Assembly (NCBI RefSeq): GCF_026262575.1
Contig: NZ_JAPKFL010000002.1
Coordinates: 186,001 to 250,000 of the forward strand
Direction: 5' to 3'
Length of the DNA: 64,000 nucleotides
From: Streptomyces marinisediminis
GTDB lineage: Bacteria > Actinomycetota > Actinomycetes > Streptomycetales > Streptomycetaceae
Shown piece by piece: positions 43,625 to 52,806 of this stretch (its first letter is position 1; the number at the start of each line of letters is the position of its first letter). Both the position numbers and the translations under genes were made by a program. Under the pieces are notes generated by a model. The model saw only the letters and a list, made by a program, of their open reading frames with translations, was not told the DNA's origin and did not search any database.

Positions 43625-43841
43625 GGTGCGGCCGACCGCCGGCGGCAGGTGGTCACGGTACGCGCCGTGCACACCTGCTCCCCATTGTGGAGCACGTGCC
43701 GATCTTGCCGCCGCCCGCCACCACCGGGCCGGTTCCGCCCGCGCGGACGGCCCGCGCGGACGGTACGGGCGGACCCGGCGGCGGGGCGTGGCGGTGTCGG
43801 CCGTGGGCGGGGCGGCGCGCGGGCGCGGACGGCCCCGGGGA

Positions 43842-44270
43842 CTACGCGCGGACGACGACCGCGTGGCCGCCGATGCCGAGGAGGGCGGCGCCCGGTACCT
43901 CCGCCCGGGTGGTGTGCAGGGCCAGGACCGTGCCGGAGTCCGGGTCGACGTCGACGTCGCGGACGGTGCCGGCCTCGGCCCCGGCGTCGGTCAGGACGCG
44001 CTTGCCGATCAGCTCGCCGCACGCCTCGGCCAGCCGCTTCAGCTCGCCCTCCACGTCGCGCAGGGCGTCCGCGCCGGCGGCCAGCACCGCGTCGCGCCCC
44101 ACGGCCCGCACCCCGGACCAGGGCAGGTAGGAACCGGACCCGGTCTTCTTCAGCCGCAGGGCGGCCACGCGGCGGCCCCCGGGGTCGATCACGATGCCGT
44201 CCGCGACGCCCACGGACGTGGCGTCCGCCGCGCTCACCACCGACAGGCCGGTCAGCTGGGTAAGGAGCAT
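43842..44270 (-). CDS. PRC-barrel domain protein
   Basis: 142 residues from the ATG at 44270, which overlaps the preceding stop as TGATG and has GGAGG 5 bases upstream. Two beta-barrel-like halves are visible: VGVADGIVIDPGGRRVAALRL, then LIGKRVLTDAGAEAGTVRDVDVD. No enzyme motif. PRC-barrel proteins serve in RNA processing, photosynthetic complexes or as small scaffolds, so no specific role is proposed. Confidence 0.75.
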   Translation of the reverse strand: MLLTQLTGLSVVSAADATSVGVADGIVIDPGGRRVAALRLKKTGSGSYLPWSGVRAVGRDAVLAAGADALRDVEGELKRLAEACGELIGKRVLTDAGAEAGTVRDVDVDPDSGTVLALHTTRAEVPGAALLGIGGHAVVVRA

Positions 44271-44839
44271 CACGCCTCCGTCGTCCGGGTGCGGAACGCG
44301 CGGACCCGCTCGGCGAACCCCGGCAGGTCCTCCGCGACGTACTCGGCGGCCGGCGCGGGGACGAGCAGCGCCTCGCCGGAGATCGCGAGCGTCCCGGCCA
44401 GCGGCAGGTAGACCGTGCGCTCCCGGTGGCCGAGGGCCTCGGTGGAGTCGACCTGGTACCCGGCCACCGCGGCCGCCTCCCGCGTCACCTCGATCACGAC
44501 GTCGGTGACCCTGCCCAGCTCCACACCGGCGTCGCTCAGCACGCGGGCGCCCAGCACGTCCCCGCCGCCGGGGCCGGAGCGCTCGACGACCTCCTTGCGG
44601 TCCTCCAGGACCTCCTCGCCGCGGATCATGACGGCGTCCTCACCCAGCCCGGTGACCCCGGACCAGGGCAGCGCCCGCTTCATCGGCCCCGAGAACAGCC
44701 CCCGGCCGCTGAGCGTGAACGCGCCCACGCGGCCGCCGCCGCTGTCGAACACGACGTCCTTCACCTGTGCCACGGCCTCCCCCGCGAGGGTGACCACCGG
44801 CCGCTTGGCCAGCTCCGTCGCGAGCATCAACACCGTCAT
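44270..44839 (-). CDS. PRC-barrel domain protein (longer paralogue)
   Basis: 189 residues from the ATG at 44839, preceded by AGGGTGG. First PRC-like half VAQVKDVVFDSGGGRVGAFTL and second VLSDAGVELGRVTDVVIEV, the same arrangement as the downstream gene, which it overlaps. It also overlaps the upstream single-helix protein by ATGA, giving a tight three-gene operon. Confidence 0.77.
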   Translation of the reverse strand: MTVLMLATELAKRPVVTLAGEAVAQVKDVVFDSGGGRVGAFTLSGRGLFSGPMKRALPWSGVTGLGEDAVMIRGEEVLEDRKEVVERSGPGGGDVLGARVLSDAGVELGRVTDVVIEVTREAAAVAGYQVDSTEALGHRERTVYLPLAGTLAISGEALLVPAPAAEYVAEDLPGFAERVRAFRTRTTEA

Positions 44840-44997
44840 CCGCCACCCTCTCCGCTTCCGCCCGTCGGACCGCGCCGCGCGGAGCCGCGCACGGCGATCA
44901 CGCCGCCGCCGCGCCGCCGGGCCTGGACCCACAGCGCCGTGCCGACGAGCACGATCACAGCCGCGGCCGCGACCAGAAGCCACACCCACCAGTCCAC
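44836..44997 (-). CDS. Small single-pass membrane protein
   Basis: 53 residues. The GTG at 44997 has GGGAGG 7 bases upstream and the stop overlaps the next gene by ATGA. It begins with VDWWVWLLVAAAAVIVLVG, one transmembrane helix, followed by an Arg-rich, Gly-rich cytoplasmic tail. Position and overlap suggest it is a membrane partner for the two PRC-barrel proteins. Function unknown. Confidence 0.65.
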   Translation of the reverse strand: MDWWVWLLVAAAAVIVLVGTALWVQARRRGGGVIAVRGSARRGPTGGSGEGGG

Positions 44998-45206
44998 TCG
45001 CACACCTCCCGGCTGCCCGGCACTCCGCCGACTGCGCCTTCCCCTCCCGCGTTCCCCGCTCACGGGCCTTACGCACGTGCCCGCCCGCATTCCCCGCACG
45101 TACCCTCCCCGCGGGCCGGGCTCTCGTTCCATGCTCACGCCGGGTGAAGGCGCTGTCCACAGCGGCGGGAGGCGGCCCGGCCCGGATATCGCGTCAGAGT
45201 GACGGT

Positions 45207-45212
45207 TACTCT
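45207..45212 (+). promoter_or_regulatory. nadE -10 box, leaderless candidate
   Basis: TACTCT ends 6 bases before the GTG at 45219. The intervening GGGGGC is too close to act as a ribosome site. Confidence 0.5.
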
Positions 45213-45218
45213 GGGGGC

Positions 45219-46979
45219 GTGCCTCAACTTCGACTCGCCCTGAACCAGATCGACGCCACCGTAGGGGACCTCGCCCGCAACGCCGAGGCGGTCGTGCACT
45301 GGACGCGGCACGCCGCGGAGCAGGGCGCGCACCTGGTGGCCTTCCCGGAGATGATGCTCACCGGGTACCCGGTCGAGGACCTCGCGCTGCGCTCGTCGTT
45401 CGTGGCGGCCAGCCGCGCGGCGCTGACCGCGCTCGCCGCCCGGCTGGTGCGCGAGGAGCTGGGCGAGGTGCCGGTCGTCGTCGGCTACCTGGACCGCGCC
45501 GAGCAGCACGGCCCCCGCTACGGCCAGCCGGCCGGGGCGCCGCGGAACGCCGCCGCGGTGCTGCACCGCGGCGAGGTGGTGCTGACCCTCGCCAAGCACC
45601 ACCTGCCCAACTACGGCGTCTTCGACGAGTTCCGCTACTTCGTGCCGGGCGACACCCTGCCCGTGGTGCGGGTGCACGGCGTGGACGTGGCGCTGGCCAT
45701 CTGCGAGGACCTGTGGCAAGACGGCGGCCGGGTGCCCGCCGCGCGCGACGCGGGCGCCGGGCTGCTGCTGTCCGTCAACGCCTCCCCCTACGAGCGGGAC
45801 AAGGACGACACGCGGCTGGACCTGGTGCGCAGGCGCGCCCGGGAAGCCGGCTGCACCACGGCCTACCTGGCGATGATCGGCGGTCAGGACGAGCTGGTCT
45901 TCGACGGCGACTCGATCGTGGTGGACGCGGAGGGCGAGGTGCTGGCGCGGGCGCCGCAGTTCGCCGAGGGCTGCGTCCTGCTCGACCTGGAGCTGCCCGC
46001 GGCCGCCACCGAGCCGCCGTCGGGCACCGTGGCCGACGGGCTGCGCGTCGACCACCGGGTGCTCTCCGGCGACCCGCTGCCGCGCTACGAGCCGAGCGTG
46101 CGCGGCGCGGAGGCCGAGCGGCTGGGCGACGACGAGGAGATCTACACCGCCCTGGTGGTGGGCCTGCGCGCCTACGTGGCCAAGAACGGCTTCCGCTCGG
46201 TGCTCATCGGGCTCTCCGGCGGCATCGACTCCGCGCTGACGGCCGCGCTCGCCTGCGACGCCGTCGGCCCGGGGAACGTGTACGGCGTCTCCATGCCCTC
46301 GCGCTACTCCTCCCAGCACTCCCGCGACGACGCGGCCGAGCTGGCGCGGCGCACGGGGCTGAACTTCCGCACCGTCCCCATCGGGCCGATGTTCGACGCC
46401 TACCAGGAGGCGCTGGGGCTGAACGGGGTGGCCGAGGAGAACCTCCAGGCGCGGCTGCGCGGCACCCTGCTGATGGGCCTGTCCAACCAGGAGGGCCACA
46501 TCGTGCTGGCCCCGGGCAACAAGTCCGAGCTGGCGTGCGGCTACTCGACCCTGTACGGGGACTCGGTGGGCGCCTACGGCCCCATCAAGGACGTCTACAA
46601 GACGACCGTCTTCGCCCTCGCCCGCTGGCGCAACGCCGCGGCCGTCGAGCGCGGCCAGACACCGCCGATCCCGGAGAACTCGATCGCCAAGCCGCCCAGC
46701 GCGGAGCTGCGCCCCGGCCAGGTGGACGCCGACTCCCTGCCCGACTACGAGGTCCTGGACGCCGTGCTGGAGCTGTACGTCGACCGGGACCTGGGCGCGG
46801 CCGAGATCGTCGCGCGGGGCTTCGACGCCGACCTGGTGACGCGGGTGCTGCGGATGACGGACGCCGCCGAGTACAAGCGGCGCCAGTACCCGCCGGGCAC
46901 CAAGATCTCCCCCAAGGGCTTCGGCAAGGACCGCCGCCTGCCCGTCACGAACGCCTGGCGCGAGGCGCCCGCCGGCTGA
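45219..46979 (+). CDS. nadE: Glutamine-dependent NAD+ synthetase
   Basis: 586-residue cytoplasmic enzyme making NAD+ from deamido-NAD+, ATP and glutamine. The N-terminal nitrilase-type glutaminase has the Glu-Lys-Cys set (FPEMMLTGYP, LAKHHLPNYG, ICEDLW). The C-terminal synthetase carries the P-loop SGGIDSAL, a GNKSELACGY block and the KDVYKTTVF region. Typical bacterial length. The start GTG is probably the first transcribed codon. Monocistronic by spacing. Confidence 0.94.
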   Translation: MPQLRLALNQIDATVGDLARNAEAVVHWTRHAAEQGAHLVAFPEMMLTGYPVEDLALRSSFVAASRAALTALAARLVREELGEVPVVVGYLDRAEQHGPRYGQPAGAPRNAAAVLHRGEVVLTLAKHHLPNYGVFDEFRYFVPGDTLPVVRVHGVDVALAICEDLWQDGGRVPAARDAGAGLLLSVNASPYERDKDDTRLDLVRRRAREAGCTTAYLAMIGGQDELVFDGDSIVVDAEGEVLARAPQFAEGCVLLDLELPAAATEPPSGTVADGLRVDHRVLSGDPLPRYEPSVRGAEAERLGDDEEIYTALVVGLRAYVAKNGFRSVLIGLSGGIDSALTAALACDAVGPGNVYGVSMPSRYSSQHSRDDAAELARRTGLNFRTVPIGPMFDAYQEALGLNGVAEENLQARLRGTLLMGLSNQEGHIVLAPGNKSELACGYSTLYGDSVGAYGPIKDVYKTTVFALARWRNAAAVERGQTPPIPENSIAKPPSAELRPGQVDADSLPDYEVLDAVLELYVDRDLGAAEIVARGFDADLVTRVLRMTDAAEYKRRQYPPGTKISPKGFGKDRRLPVTNAWREAPAG

Positions 46980-47113
46980 GCGGGCCCGCGTCACGGTCGA
47001 GCCGGCCGGCCGAACGCCGGGCACGCGGCCGAACGCCGGCGCCTGGGCGGCGCGGCCGGACACCGGCGCGACCGAGCGCGGTTGACTTCGGCGCGGGCGG
47101 TAACCCCTGGGGC

Positions 47114-47566
47114 ATGCACGCACTGACCAAGGGGCTGCTCGCGGGTGCCGCGGGCACGACCGTGTTGAACCTCGTCACCTACGGCGACATGCTGCTGCGC
47201 GCCCGCCCCTCCAGCGAGGTGCCCGCCGACGTGGCCGACCGGCTCGCCGACCGGGCGGGCGTCGACCTCGGCGGGGAGGAGGACGCCGGCAACCGGGAGC
47301 AGGCCGCCGGGGCCCTGCTGGGCCTGGCGACGGGGCTGGGCGTCGGCACGGCCTACGGCCTGCTGCGCGGCGCCGGCGTCAGGCTCCCGGCCTGGCTGGA
47401 CGGGCCGCTGCTCGGGGCGCTGGCGATGGCCGGCAGCGACGTCCCGGCCGCCGGGCTGGGCGTCACCGACCCGCGCGAGTGGGGCGGGGAGAGCTGGGTG
47501 TCGGACATCGTGCCCCACCTGGCCTACGGCGTCGTGACGGCGCTGGCCCTGCGCGCGCTGGACTGA
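47114..47566 (+). CDS. Conserved hypothetical membrane protein
   Basis: 150 residues from the ATG at 47114. About four hydrophobic segments: an N-terminal GLLAGAAGTTVLNLVTYGDM, a middle GALLGLATGLGVGTAYGLL, GALAMAGSDVPAAGLGV and a C-terminal VPHLAYGVVTALALRAL. Between the first two lies an acidic loop. I recognise it as a type common in actinobacteria without a known function. Convergent with the MFS remnant. Confidence 0.7.
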   Translation: MHALTKGLLAGAAGTTVLNLVTYGDMLLRARPSSEVPADVADRLADRAGVDLGGEEDAGNREQAAGALLGLATGLGVGTAYGLLRGAGVRLPAWLDGPLLGALAMAGSDVPAAGLGVTDPREWGGESWVSDIVPHLAYGVVTALALRALD

Positions 47567-47591
47567 GCGCCGGACCGGGCGCGCGGCCGGT

Positions 47592-47856
47592 TCACACCCG
47601 GGTCCGGGCCCGGCCCCCCGCGCCGCGGGCCACGACGCGCGAGCCGCGCCCGCTCCGGTCCAGCACCCCCGCCAGCACCGCGATGCCCAGGCCGACGGCG
47701 GCCAGCACGGCACCGACCAGCGAGGGCGACGTCCACCCCCACCCGGCGGAGACGGCGACGCCGCCGAGCCACGCGCCGCCCGCGTTGGCCAGGTTGAACG
47801 CGGAGTGGTTGGAGGCGGAGGCCAGCGTGGGCGCGGCCTGCGCCTTGTTCAAGCCC
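47592..47856 (-). pseudogene. C-terminal remnant of an MFS efflux protein
   Basis: The segment reads APTLASASNHSAFNLANAGG, then two membrane-helix stretches (AWLGGVAVSAGWGW; LVGAVLAAVGLGIAVLAG) and a basic tail. This is the familiar end of drug/arabinose-type MFS exporters. The other roughly 300 residues are absent: upstream in frame is only Pro/Ala/Arg-rich sequence over short repeats, reaching back to a GTG at 48107 that overlaps the endonuclease stop. The gene is therefore most likely a deletion remnant. Confidence 0.7.
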
Positions 47857-48030
47857 GCGGGAGCGGCGAGGAGGCAGGGCGCGCCCGGAGCGGGGAGGCC
47901 GCTGGTCCGCCGGGGCACCAGCCCGGCCGGGCGCGGGGGCGGCGGGGCGCCGGGCGGAGAGGGCACCGGCGCAGGGGACGCCGGGGCGGCAGCCCGTCGG
48001 GCCGCCGGAGTCCCGGGCCGCCCGAGCCGT

Positions 48031-48094
48031 GCGCCACCGGCCCGCCGGAGCGCGGGGCCGCCGGGATGGCGCGCCACCGGCCCGCCGGAGCGCG
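48031..48094. repeat. 24-bp direct repeat, 40 bp apart
   Basis: Identical 24-mers at 48031-48054 and 48071-48094, starting GCGCCACCGG, in the GC-rich filler between the MFS remnant and the endonuclease-type gene. Confidence 0.75.
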
Positions 48095-48103
48095 CGGAGT
48101 CGG

Positions 48104-49180
48104 TCACAGGGTGAGGGAGGCGGCGAGGGGGAGGTGGTCGCTGCCGGTGGCCGGCAGGGTCCACGAGGACACCGGCTCCACGCCGCGCACCATGATCTGG
48201 TCGATCCGCGTCATCGGGAACGACGCGGGCCAGCTGAAGCCGAAGCCGGCCCCGGCCGCACCCTGGGTGGAGCGCATCTGCGCCGTCACCGGGGCCAGCG
48301 CCCGGTCGTTCATGGTGCCGTTGAGGTCGCCGAGGAGCACCACGCGGTCCAGCGGCTCCGCCGCGATCGCCTGGCCGAGCTGCTCGGCCGCGTCGTCGCG
48401 CTCCCGGGCGGTGAAGCCCGCCGCGACCTTCACGCGCACCGAGGGCAGGTGCGCGGCGAACACGGCCACCTCGCCCCGCGGGGCGTCGACCGTGGTGCGC
48501 AGCGCCCGCGTCCAGCCGATCTTGATGTCCACCGGCGCGGTGTCCCGCAGCGGGTACTTGCTGAAGACGCCGATGGTGCCCTCGACGGCCTGGAACGGGT
48601 GGGTCTCGGCCAGCGTGCGCCGGTAGAGGTCGGTGGAGCGCACGGGCAGCTCCTCCAGCGCCAGCACGTCCGCGCCGGACTCGGCGAGGTCGCGGGCGGT
48701 CCGTTCGGGATCGGGGTTGCCCGCGTCGACGTTGTGGGTGACGACGGTGAGGTCGCCGCCGTCCCCGGTCTTGTCGGTGATCAGCCCGCCGAACATGCCG
48801 GACCACACCACCGCGGGCAGCAGGAGCGCGGCCAGCGCCGTCCATGACCTGCGCAGCAGCGCGCACAGCCCCAGCAGCGGCACGCCCAGGCCCGCCCAGG
48901 GCAGGAACGTCTCCACGAGGCTGCCGAGGTTGCCCACGGCGTTGGGCACCCGCGCGTGCAGGGCCAGCACGCCGCACAGCAGCAGGGCCAGCGCCGCGAC
49001 GACCCAGCCGCGCCGCCAGGCGCCCGGGCCGCGCCAGTCCCGCCGCCAGTCACGCCGCCAGGCGCCCGGACCCCGCCCGCCGTGCGCGGGACGGCCGTCG
49101 ACGGCGCCGGGGCGATCGGCGGCGGTCTCCGCGCCCTCCGCCGCCAGGTCCGACTCCTGCGCCGTGTAAGCCCGTGCCAT
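48104..49180 (-). CDS. Membrane-anchored endonuclease/exonuclease/phosphatase family protein
   Basis: 358 residues from the ATG at 49180. A charged N-terminus with a DWRRDWR repeat, then about three hydrophobic helices (residues about 58-130), then the DNase I-like fold: VVTHNVDAGN, LALEELPV with the metal Glu, VVLLGDLNG with the Asp/Asn pair, MTRIDQIMV and TGSDHLPL with the catalytic His. The catalytic domain probably faces outward. Substrate (nucleic acid, phospholipid or inositol phosphate) cannot be decided. Confidence 0.85.
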   Translation of the reverse strand: MARAYTAQESDLAAEGAETAADRPGAVDGRPAHGGRGPGAWRRDWRRDWRGPGAWRRGWVVAALALLLCGVLALHARVPNAVGNLGSLVETFLPWAGLGVPLLGLCALLRRSWTALAALLLPAVVWSGMFGGLITDKTGDGGDLTVVTHNVDAGNPDPERTARDLAESGADVLALEELPVRSTDLYRRTLAETHPFQAVEGTIGVFSKYPLRDTAPVDIKIGWTRALRTTVDAPRGEVAVFAAHLPSVRVKVAAGFTARERDDAAEQLGQAIAAEPLDRVVLLGDLNGTMNDRALAPVTAQMRSTQGAAGAGFGFSWPASFPMTRIDQIMVRGVEPVSSWTLPATGSDHLPLAASLTL

Positions 49181-49483
49181 GCGCTGTCCTCACTGCCTGC
49201 CGGTGGTTCGGTCGTGCTGACTCCCCGTCCGCCATGGAAGCACGAACCACAGGGGACGTCCGGCCGACGGAGGGAGCCGACGGTACGGCGGCCCAGCGGC
49301 GACCGTACCGAGTGATCAGACGAACGCCCCCGCCCGCGCAGTTCCAAGGCCGCGCACCGGCCGCCGCCCACGGGCCACGCGCCCCACGCCCCTTCCCCCG
49401 ACCGGCACGGAGTGCCACCATGGGGAGGGAGATCCGGAGACGCCGTCAGGGCGCTTCGAGACGACACCACAGGAGTTCCCGCC
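49181..49483. other. Divergent intergenic region upstream of panB
   Basis: It includes an inverted repeat CGGTACGG (49281-49288) and CCGTACCG (49303-49310), a possible operator or hairpin, and the promoters of two divergent genes that I cannot place exactly. Confidence 0.45.
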
Positions 49484-50347
49484 ATGACGCATGCCCACGC
49501 GGCCGCCGACAGCAGCCAGTCCCCCACGGCGCTGTACGGCGGTACCCAGAACCGGCGCATCACCGTCCGCGACCTCGCCGCCGCCAAGGCGCGCGGCGAG
49601 AAGTGGCCCATGCTGACCGCCTACGACGCGATGACCGCCTCGGTGTTCGACGAGGCGGGCATCCCCGTCCTGCTCGTCGGGGACTCGGCGGGCAACTGCC
49701 ACCTCGGCTACGAGTCCACCGTGCCGGTGACCCTCGACCAGATGGCCATGCTCTCGGCCGCCGTCGTGCGCGGCACGCGCCGCGCGCTCATCGTCGGCGA
49801 CCTGCCGTTCGGCGCCTACCAGGAGGGCCCGACGCAGGCGCTGCGCAGCGCGACGCGGCTGGTGAAGGAGGCCGGGGTCGGCGCCGTGAAGCTGGAGGGC
49901 GGCGAGCGCTCGCTGGCGCAGACGGAGCTGCTGGTGTCCGCCGGCATCCCCGTCATGGCCCACCTGGGGCTCACCCCGCAGTCGGTGCACACCCTGGGCC
50001 ACCGGGTGCAGGGCCGCGGCGACGAGGCCGCGCACCGCCTGCTGCGGGACGCGAAGGCCGCCCAGGACGCGGGCGCCTCCGCCGTCGTGCTGGAGCTGGT
50101 GCCCGCCGAGCTGGCGGCCGAGGTCACCCGCTCGCTGCACGTGCCCACCATCGGCATCGGCGCCGGCGCGGCGTGTGACGCGCAGGTCCTGGTGTGGACG
50201 GACATGGCCGGGCTGACCCCGGGCCGGATGCCGCGCTTCGTCCGGGAGTACGCCGCCCTGCGGGAGACGCTGGGCGGCGCGGCGCGGGCGTTCGCCGAGG
50301 ACGTCGCGGGCGGCGCGTTCCCGGCCGAGGAGCACACCTTCCACTGA
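49484..50347 (+). CDS. panB: 3-methyl-2-oxobutanoate hydroxymethyltransferase
   Basis: 287-residue enzyme of pantothenate (CoA) synthesis adding a hydroxymethyl group from methylene-THF to ketoisovalerate. The ATG at 49484 has AGGAG upstream. PanB blocks: MLTAYDAMTASVFDEAGI, LLVGDSAGNCHLGY with a Mg-binding Asp, VKLEGGE, GIPVMAHLGLTPQS and IGIGAGAACDAQVLVWTDM. It is a few residues longer at the N-terminus than the E. coli protein, as in other actinobacteria. Confidence 0.94.
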   Translation: MTHAHAAADSSQSPTALYGGTQNRRITVRDLAAAKARGEKWPMLTAYDAMTASVFDEAGIPVLLVGDSAGNCHLGYESTVPVTLDQMAMLSAAVVRGTRRALIVGDLPFGAYQEGPTQALRSATRLVKEAGVGAVKLEGGERSLAQTELLVSAGIPVMAHLGLTPQSVHTLGHRVQGRGDEAAHRLLRDAKAAQDAGASAVVLELVPAELAAEVTRSLHVPTIGIGAGAACDAQVLVWTDMAGLTPGRMPRFVREYAALRETLGGAARAFAEDVAGGAFPAEEHTFH

Positions 50348-50354
50348 GCCCGGG

Positions 50355-50392
50355 CGGCGGGCGGCGCGGCGGGAACGCCACGCCGCCCGCCG
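50355..50392. terminator. Hairpin between panB and the convergent small gene
   Basis: Perfect 12-bp stem (50355-50366 with 50381-50392) and a 14-base loop, immediately after the panB stop. Confidence 0.6.
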
Positions 50393-50393
50393 G

Positions 50394-50591
50394 TCACGGC
50401 GCGGTGGAGTCCGCCGCGCCGCGGGCCCGCTCCACGCGGTAGCGGCGCCAGTGGAACCAGGCGATGTTCGACGCGACGCCGAGCATCAGGACCCACACCA
50501 CGCCGAGGAAGCTGCCGTGCGCGAAGGAGACCGCGGCGGCCGCCGTGGCGAGCACGCAGACGACGAGGGCGTACAGGGCGATGCGGGGCAT
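50394..50591 (-). CDS. Small two-helix membrane protein
   Basis: 65 residues from the ATG at 50591, with GGGAG upstream. Two hydrophobic helices (ALYALVVCVLATAAAAVSFA and GVVWVLMLGVASNIAWF) joined by a short loop, then a basic tail (HWRRYRVERARG). It lies 91 bases downstream of npdG on the same strand. No family recognised. Confidence 0.65.
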   Translation of the reverse strand: MPRIALYALVVCVLATAAAAVSFAHGSFLGVVWVLMLGVASNIAWFHWRRYRVERARGAADSTAP

Positions 50592-50682
50592 GGGGTGCGG
50601 CTCCCGTTCACGGCGGAGACAGTGCGGATACGCCTCCATTGTCCCCCACGCCCCGCCGGGTCCGCCCCCTGCCCCGCTGGGC

Positions 50683-51372
50683 TCAGACGTCGGTGAGCCG
50701 CACTCCGGCGTGGGCGCGGTAACGGCGGTTGACCGAGATGAGGTTGGCCACCAGGGACTCGACCTGGTGGGCGTTGCGCAGCCGCCCGGCGAACACTCCG
50801 CGCATGCCGGGGACGCGTCCGGCCAGCGCCTGCACGATCGCGCAGTCGGCCCGGTCCTCGCCGAGCACCATGACGTCGGTGTCGATCGTCTCGACCGCCG
50901 GGTCCTGGAGCAGCACCGCCGACAGGTGGTGGAAGGCCGCCGTGACCCGCGCGTCGGGCAGCAGCGCGGCCGCCTGCTCGGCGGCACTGCCCTCCGCCGG
51001 CTTCAGCGCGTACGCGCCCTTCTTGTCGAAGCCGAGCGGGTTGACGCAGTCCACGACCAGCTTCCCGGCCAGCTCCGCGCGCAGGCCCCCCAGCGTGGCC
51101 GCGTGCCCGTCCCAGGGAACGGCGACGATGACGACGTCCGCGCGCGCCGCACAGGCGGCGTTGTCCGCGCCCGTCACACCGTGGCCGAGCTCCTCGGCCG
51201 CCGCCCGTGCCCGTTCCGCGGCCCGGGAGCCGATGATCACCGGCTGCCCGGCCTTCGCCAGCCGGTAGGCCAGCCCCCGGCCCTGGTCACCGGTTCCGCC
51301 CAGCACGCCGACGGTGAGCCCGCTGACGTCCGGCAGGTCCCACGGGTCCTTCTTCGCTGATGTCGAGGTCAT
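50683..51372 (-). CDS. npdG: NADPH:F420 reductase
   Basis: 229 residues from the ATG at 51372. It exchanges hydride between NADPH and coenzyme F420, a deazaflavin used widely in actinobacteria. The N-terminal dinucleotide site (VGVLGGTGDQGRGLAYRLA followed by IIGSR for the NADP phosphate), the VIVAVPWDGH strand, VVDCVNP and AFHHLSAV are typical. Length equals the family norm. Confidence 0.9.
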   Translation of the reverse strand: MTSTSAKKDPWDLPDVSGLTVGVLGGTGDQGRGLAYRLAKAGQPVIIGSRAAERARAAAEELGHGVTGADNAACAARADVVIVAVPWDGHAATLGGLRAELAGKLVVDCVNPLGFDKKGAYALKPAEGSAAEQAAALLPDARVTAAFHHLSAVLLQDPAVETIDTDVMVLGEDRADCAIVQALAGRVPGMRGVFAGRLRNAHQVESLVANLISVNRRYRAHAGVRLTDV

Positions 51373-51514
51373 CCCCCGATCCTGCCAGCCCGCCTCCCAC
51401 CGCACCCTACCGGCCGGTACTCCGCGCGCCCCGCGCCGGGCGCCGCCGCCCGGGGCCGCGGGGCACGGCGCGGGGCCGCGGGGCACGGCGGGCGGGGCCG
51501 GGTGCCGGCGGGCG

Positions 51515-51757
51515 TCAGGGCCGGGCGCCGGGGCCGTCCTCGTCGCCGTCCTCCCCGCGCCAGCGCGCGTCCTCCTCGCGCCACTCCTGGTTGCGCTCGC
51601 GGGCCGTCTCCATCGCGTGGGCGGCCTCCTCGCGGCTGGCGTAGGGGCCGAAGCGGTCGAGGGCGCGGCACTGCGGGCCTTCCTCGACGGTGCCGTGCTT
51701 GAGGCAGTAGTACCACTCACCCGGTTTGCCCGGAGTCCTGCGCTGGAAGAGAGCCAT
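51515..51757 (-). CDS. Conserved small hypothetical protein
   Basis: 80 residues from the ATG at 51757 (ATG at 51766 also in frame). It begins with [20 protein letters not shown], has two Cys (YYC, GPQC) that could bind metal as a pair, a [13 protein letters not shown] segment and an acidic tail. I recall similar short proteins next to map in actinomycetes but no function. Divergent from map with 53 bases between. Confidence 0.7.
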   Translation of the reverse strand: MALFQRRTPGKPGEWYYCLKHGTVEEGPQCRALDRFGPYASREEAAHAMETARERNQEWREEDARWRGEDGDEDGPGARP

Positions 51758-51797
51758 GCCCGTCATGCTGCCCCACCGCCGCCGGTGCCACCACGGT

Positions 51798-51803
51798 TAG
51801 ACT
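51798..51803 (+). promoter_or_regulatory. map -10 box, leaderless candidate
   Basis: TAGACT ends 7 bases before the ATG at 51811, and no ribosome site is present. Confidence 0.5.
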
Positions 51804-51810
51804 CGCGCCC

Positions 51811-52668
51811 ATGTCTGGCCAGTCGCTGCTCGTCCCCGGAACGCTCTCCCCGCGCCGCACCGTCCCCGCGTCGATCCCCCGACCGGAGTACGTGGGCAAG
51901 GACGCCCCCGCGCCCTACACCGGCCCCGAGGTGCAGGACGCCGAGACGGTCGAGCGCATGCGGGCGGCCGGCCGGGTCGCCGCCGGAGCGCTGGCCGAGG
52001 CCGCCCGCCACATCGCGCCCGGCGTGACGACCGACCGGCTCGACGAGGTCGCGCACGCCTACCTGTGCGACCACGGCGCCTACCCCTCCACCCTGGGCTA
52101 CCGCGCGTTCCCCAAGTCGCTGTGCAGCTCCGTCAACGAGGTGATCTGCCACGGCATCCCGGACTCCACCGTGCTGCGCGACGGCGACATCGTGAACCTC
52201 GACGTCACCGCCTACCTCGACGGCGTGCACGGGGACACCAACGCCACCTTCCTGTGCGGCGAGGTGGACGAGACCTCACGGCAGCTCGTGGAGCGCACCC
52301 GGGAGGCGCTGAACCGGGCGATCAAGGCGGTGCGGCCGGGGCGGCAGCTCAACGTCATCGGGCGCGTCATCGAGGCCTACGCCCAGCGCTTCGGCTACGG
52401 CGTCGTGCGCGACTTCACCGGGCACGGCATCAACACCTCGTTCCACTCCGGGCTGATCGTCCCGCACTACGACGACCCCCGGGCCACGACCGTGATCGAG
52501 CCGGGCATGACGTTCACCATCGAGCCCATGCTGACCCTCGGCACCCACGAGTGGGAGATGTGGGAGGACGGCTGGACGGTCGTGACGAAGGACCGCCGGC
52601 GCACCGCCCAGTTCGAGCACACCCTGGTCGTGACACCGACGGGCGCGGAGATCCTGACGCTGCCGTGA
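51811..52668 (+). CDS. map: Methionine aminopeptidase, type I
   Basis: 285-residue cytoplasmic metallopeptidase removing the initiator Met. All five metal ligands are visible: Asp in [10 protein letters not shown], Asp in HGDTNATF, His in FTGHGI, Glu in TIEPM and Glu in QFEHT. The about 40-residue N-terminal extension, with a Pro-rich stretch before PEYVGK, matches the longer actinobacterial Map form (SH3-ligand-like PxxP) without zinc fingers. Confidence 0.94.
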   Translation: MSGQSLLVPGTLSPRRTVPASIPRPEYVGKDAPAPYTGPEVQDAETVERMRAAGRVAAGALAEAARHIAPGVTTDRLDEVAHAYLCDHGAYPSTLGYRAFPKSLCSSVNEVICHGIPDSTVLRDGDIVNLDVTAYLDGVHGDTNATFLCGEVDETSRQLVERTREALNRAIKAVRPGRQLNVIGRVIEAYAQRFGYGVVRDFTGHGINTSFHSGLIVPHYDDPRATTVIEPGMTFTIEPMLTLGTHEWEMWEDGWTVVTKDRRRTAQFEHTLVVTPTGAEILTLP

Positions 52669-52754
52669 ACCACGCCGCACGGCCCGCCCCGCACGGCGGT
52701 CGAGGGGCTCCGCGACGGCCCGCCCCGCGCGCGGGAGGCGGCGCTCGGGCGGGG

Positions 52755-52760
52755 TAGTCT
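52755..52760 (+). promoter_or_regulatory. -10 box of the lipoprotein gene
   Basis: TAGTCT, about 46 bases before the ATG at 52807, which itself has a normal GGGGAGGG ribosome site. Confidence 0.4.
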
Positions 52761-52806
52761 GCGCCCTGCGAGGGACGTCGGCTACGGGCTTCGGGGAGGG
52801 CGTGGC

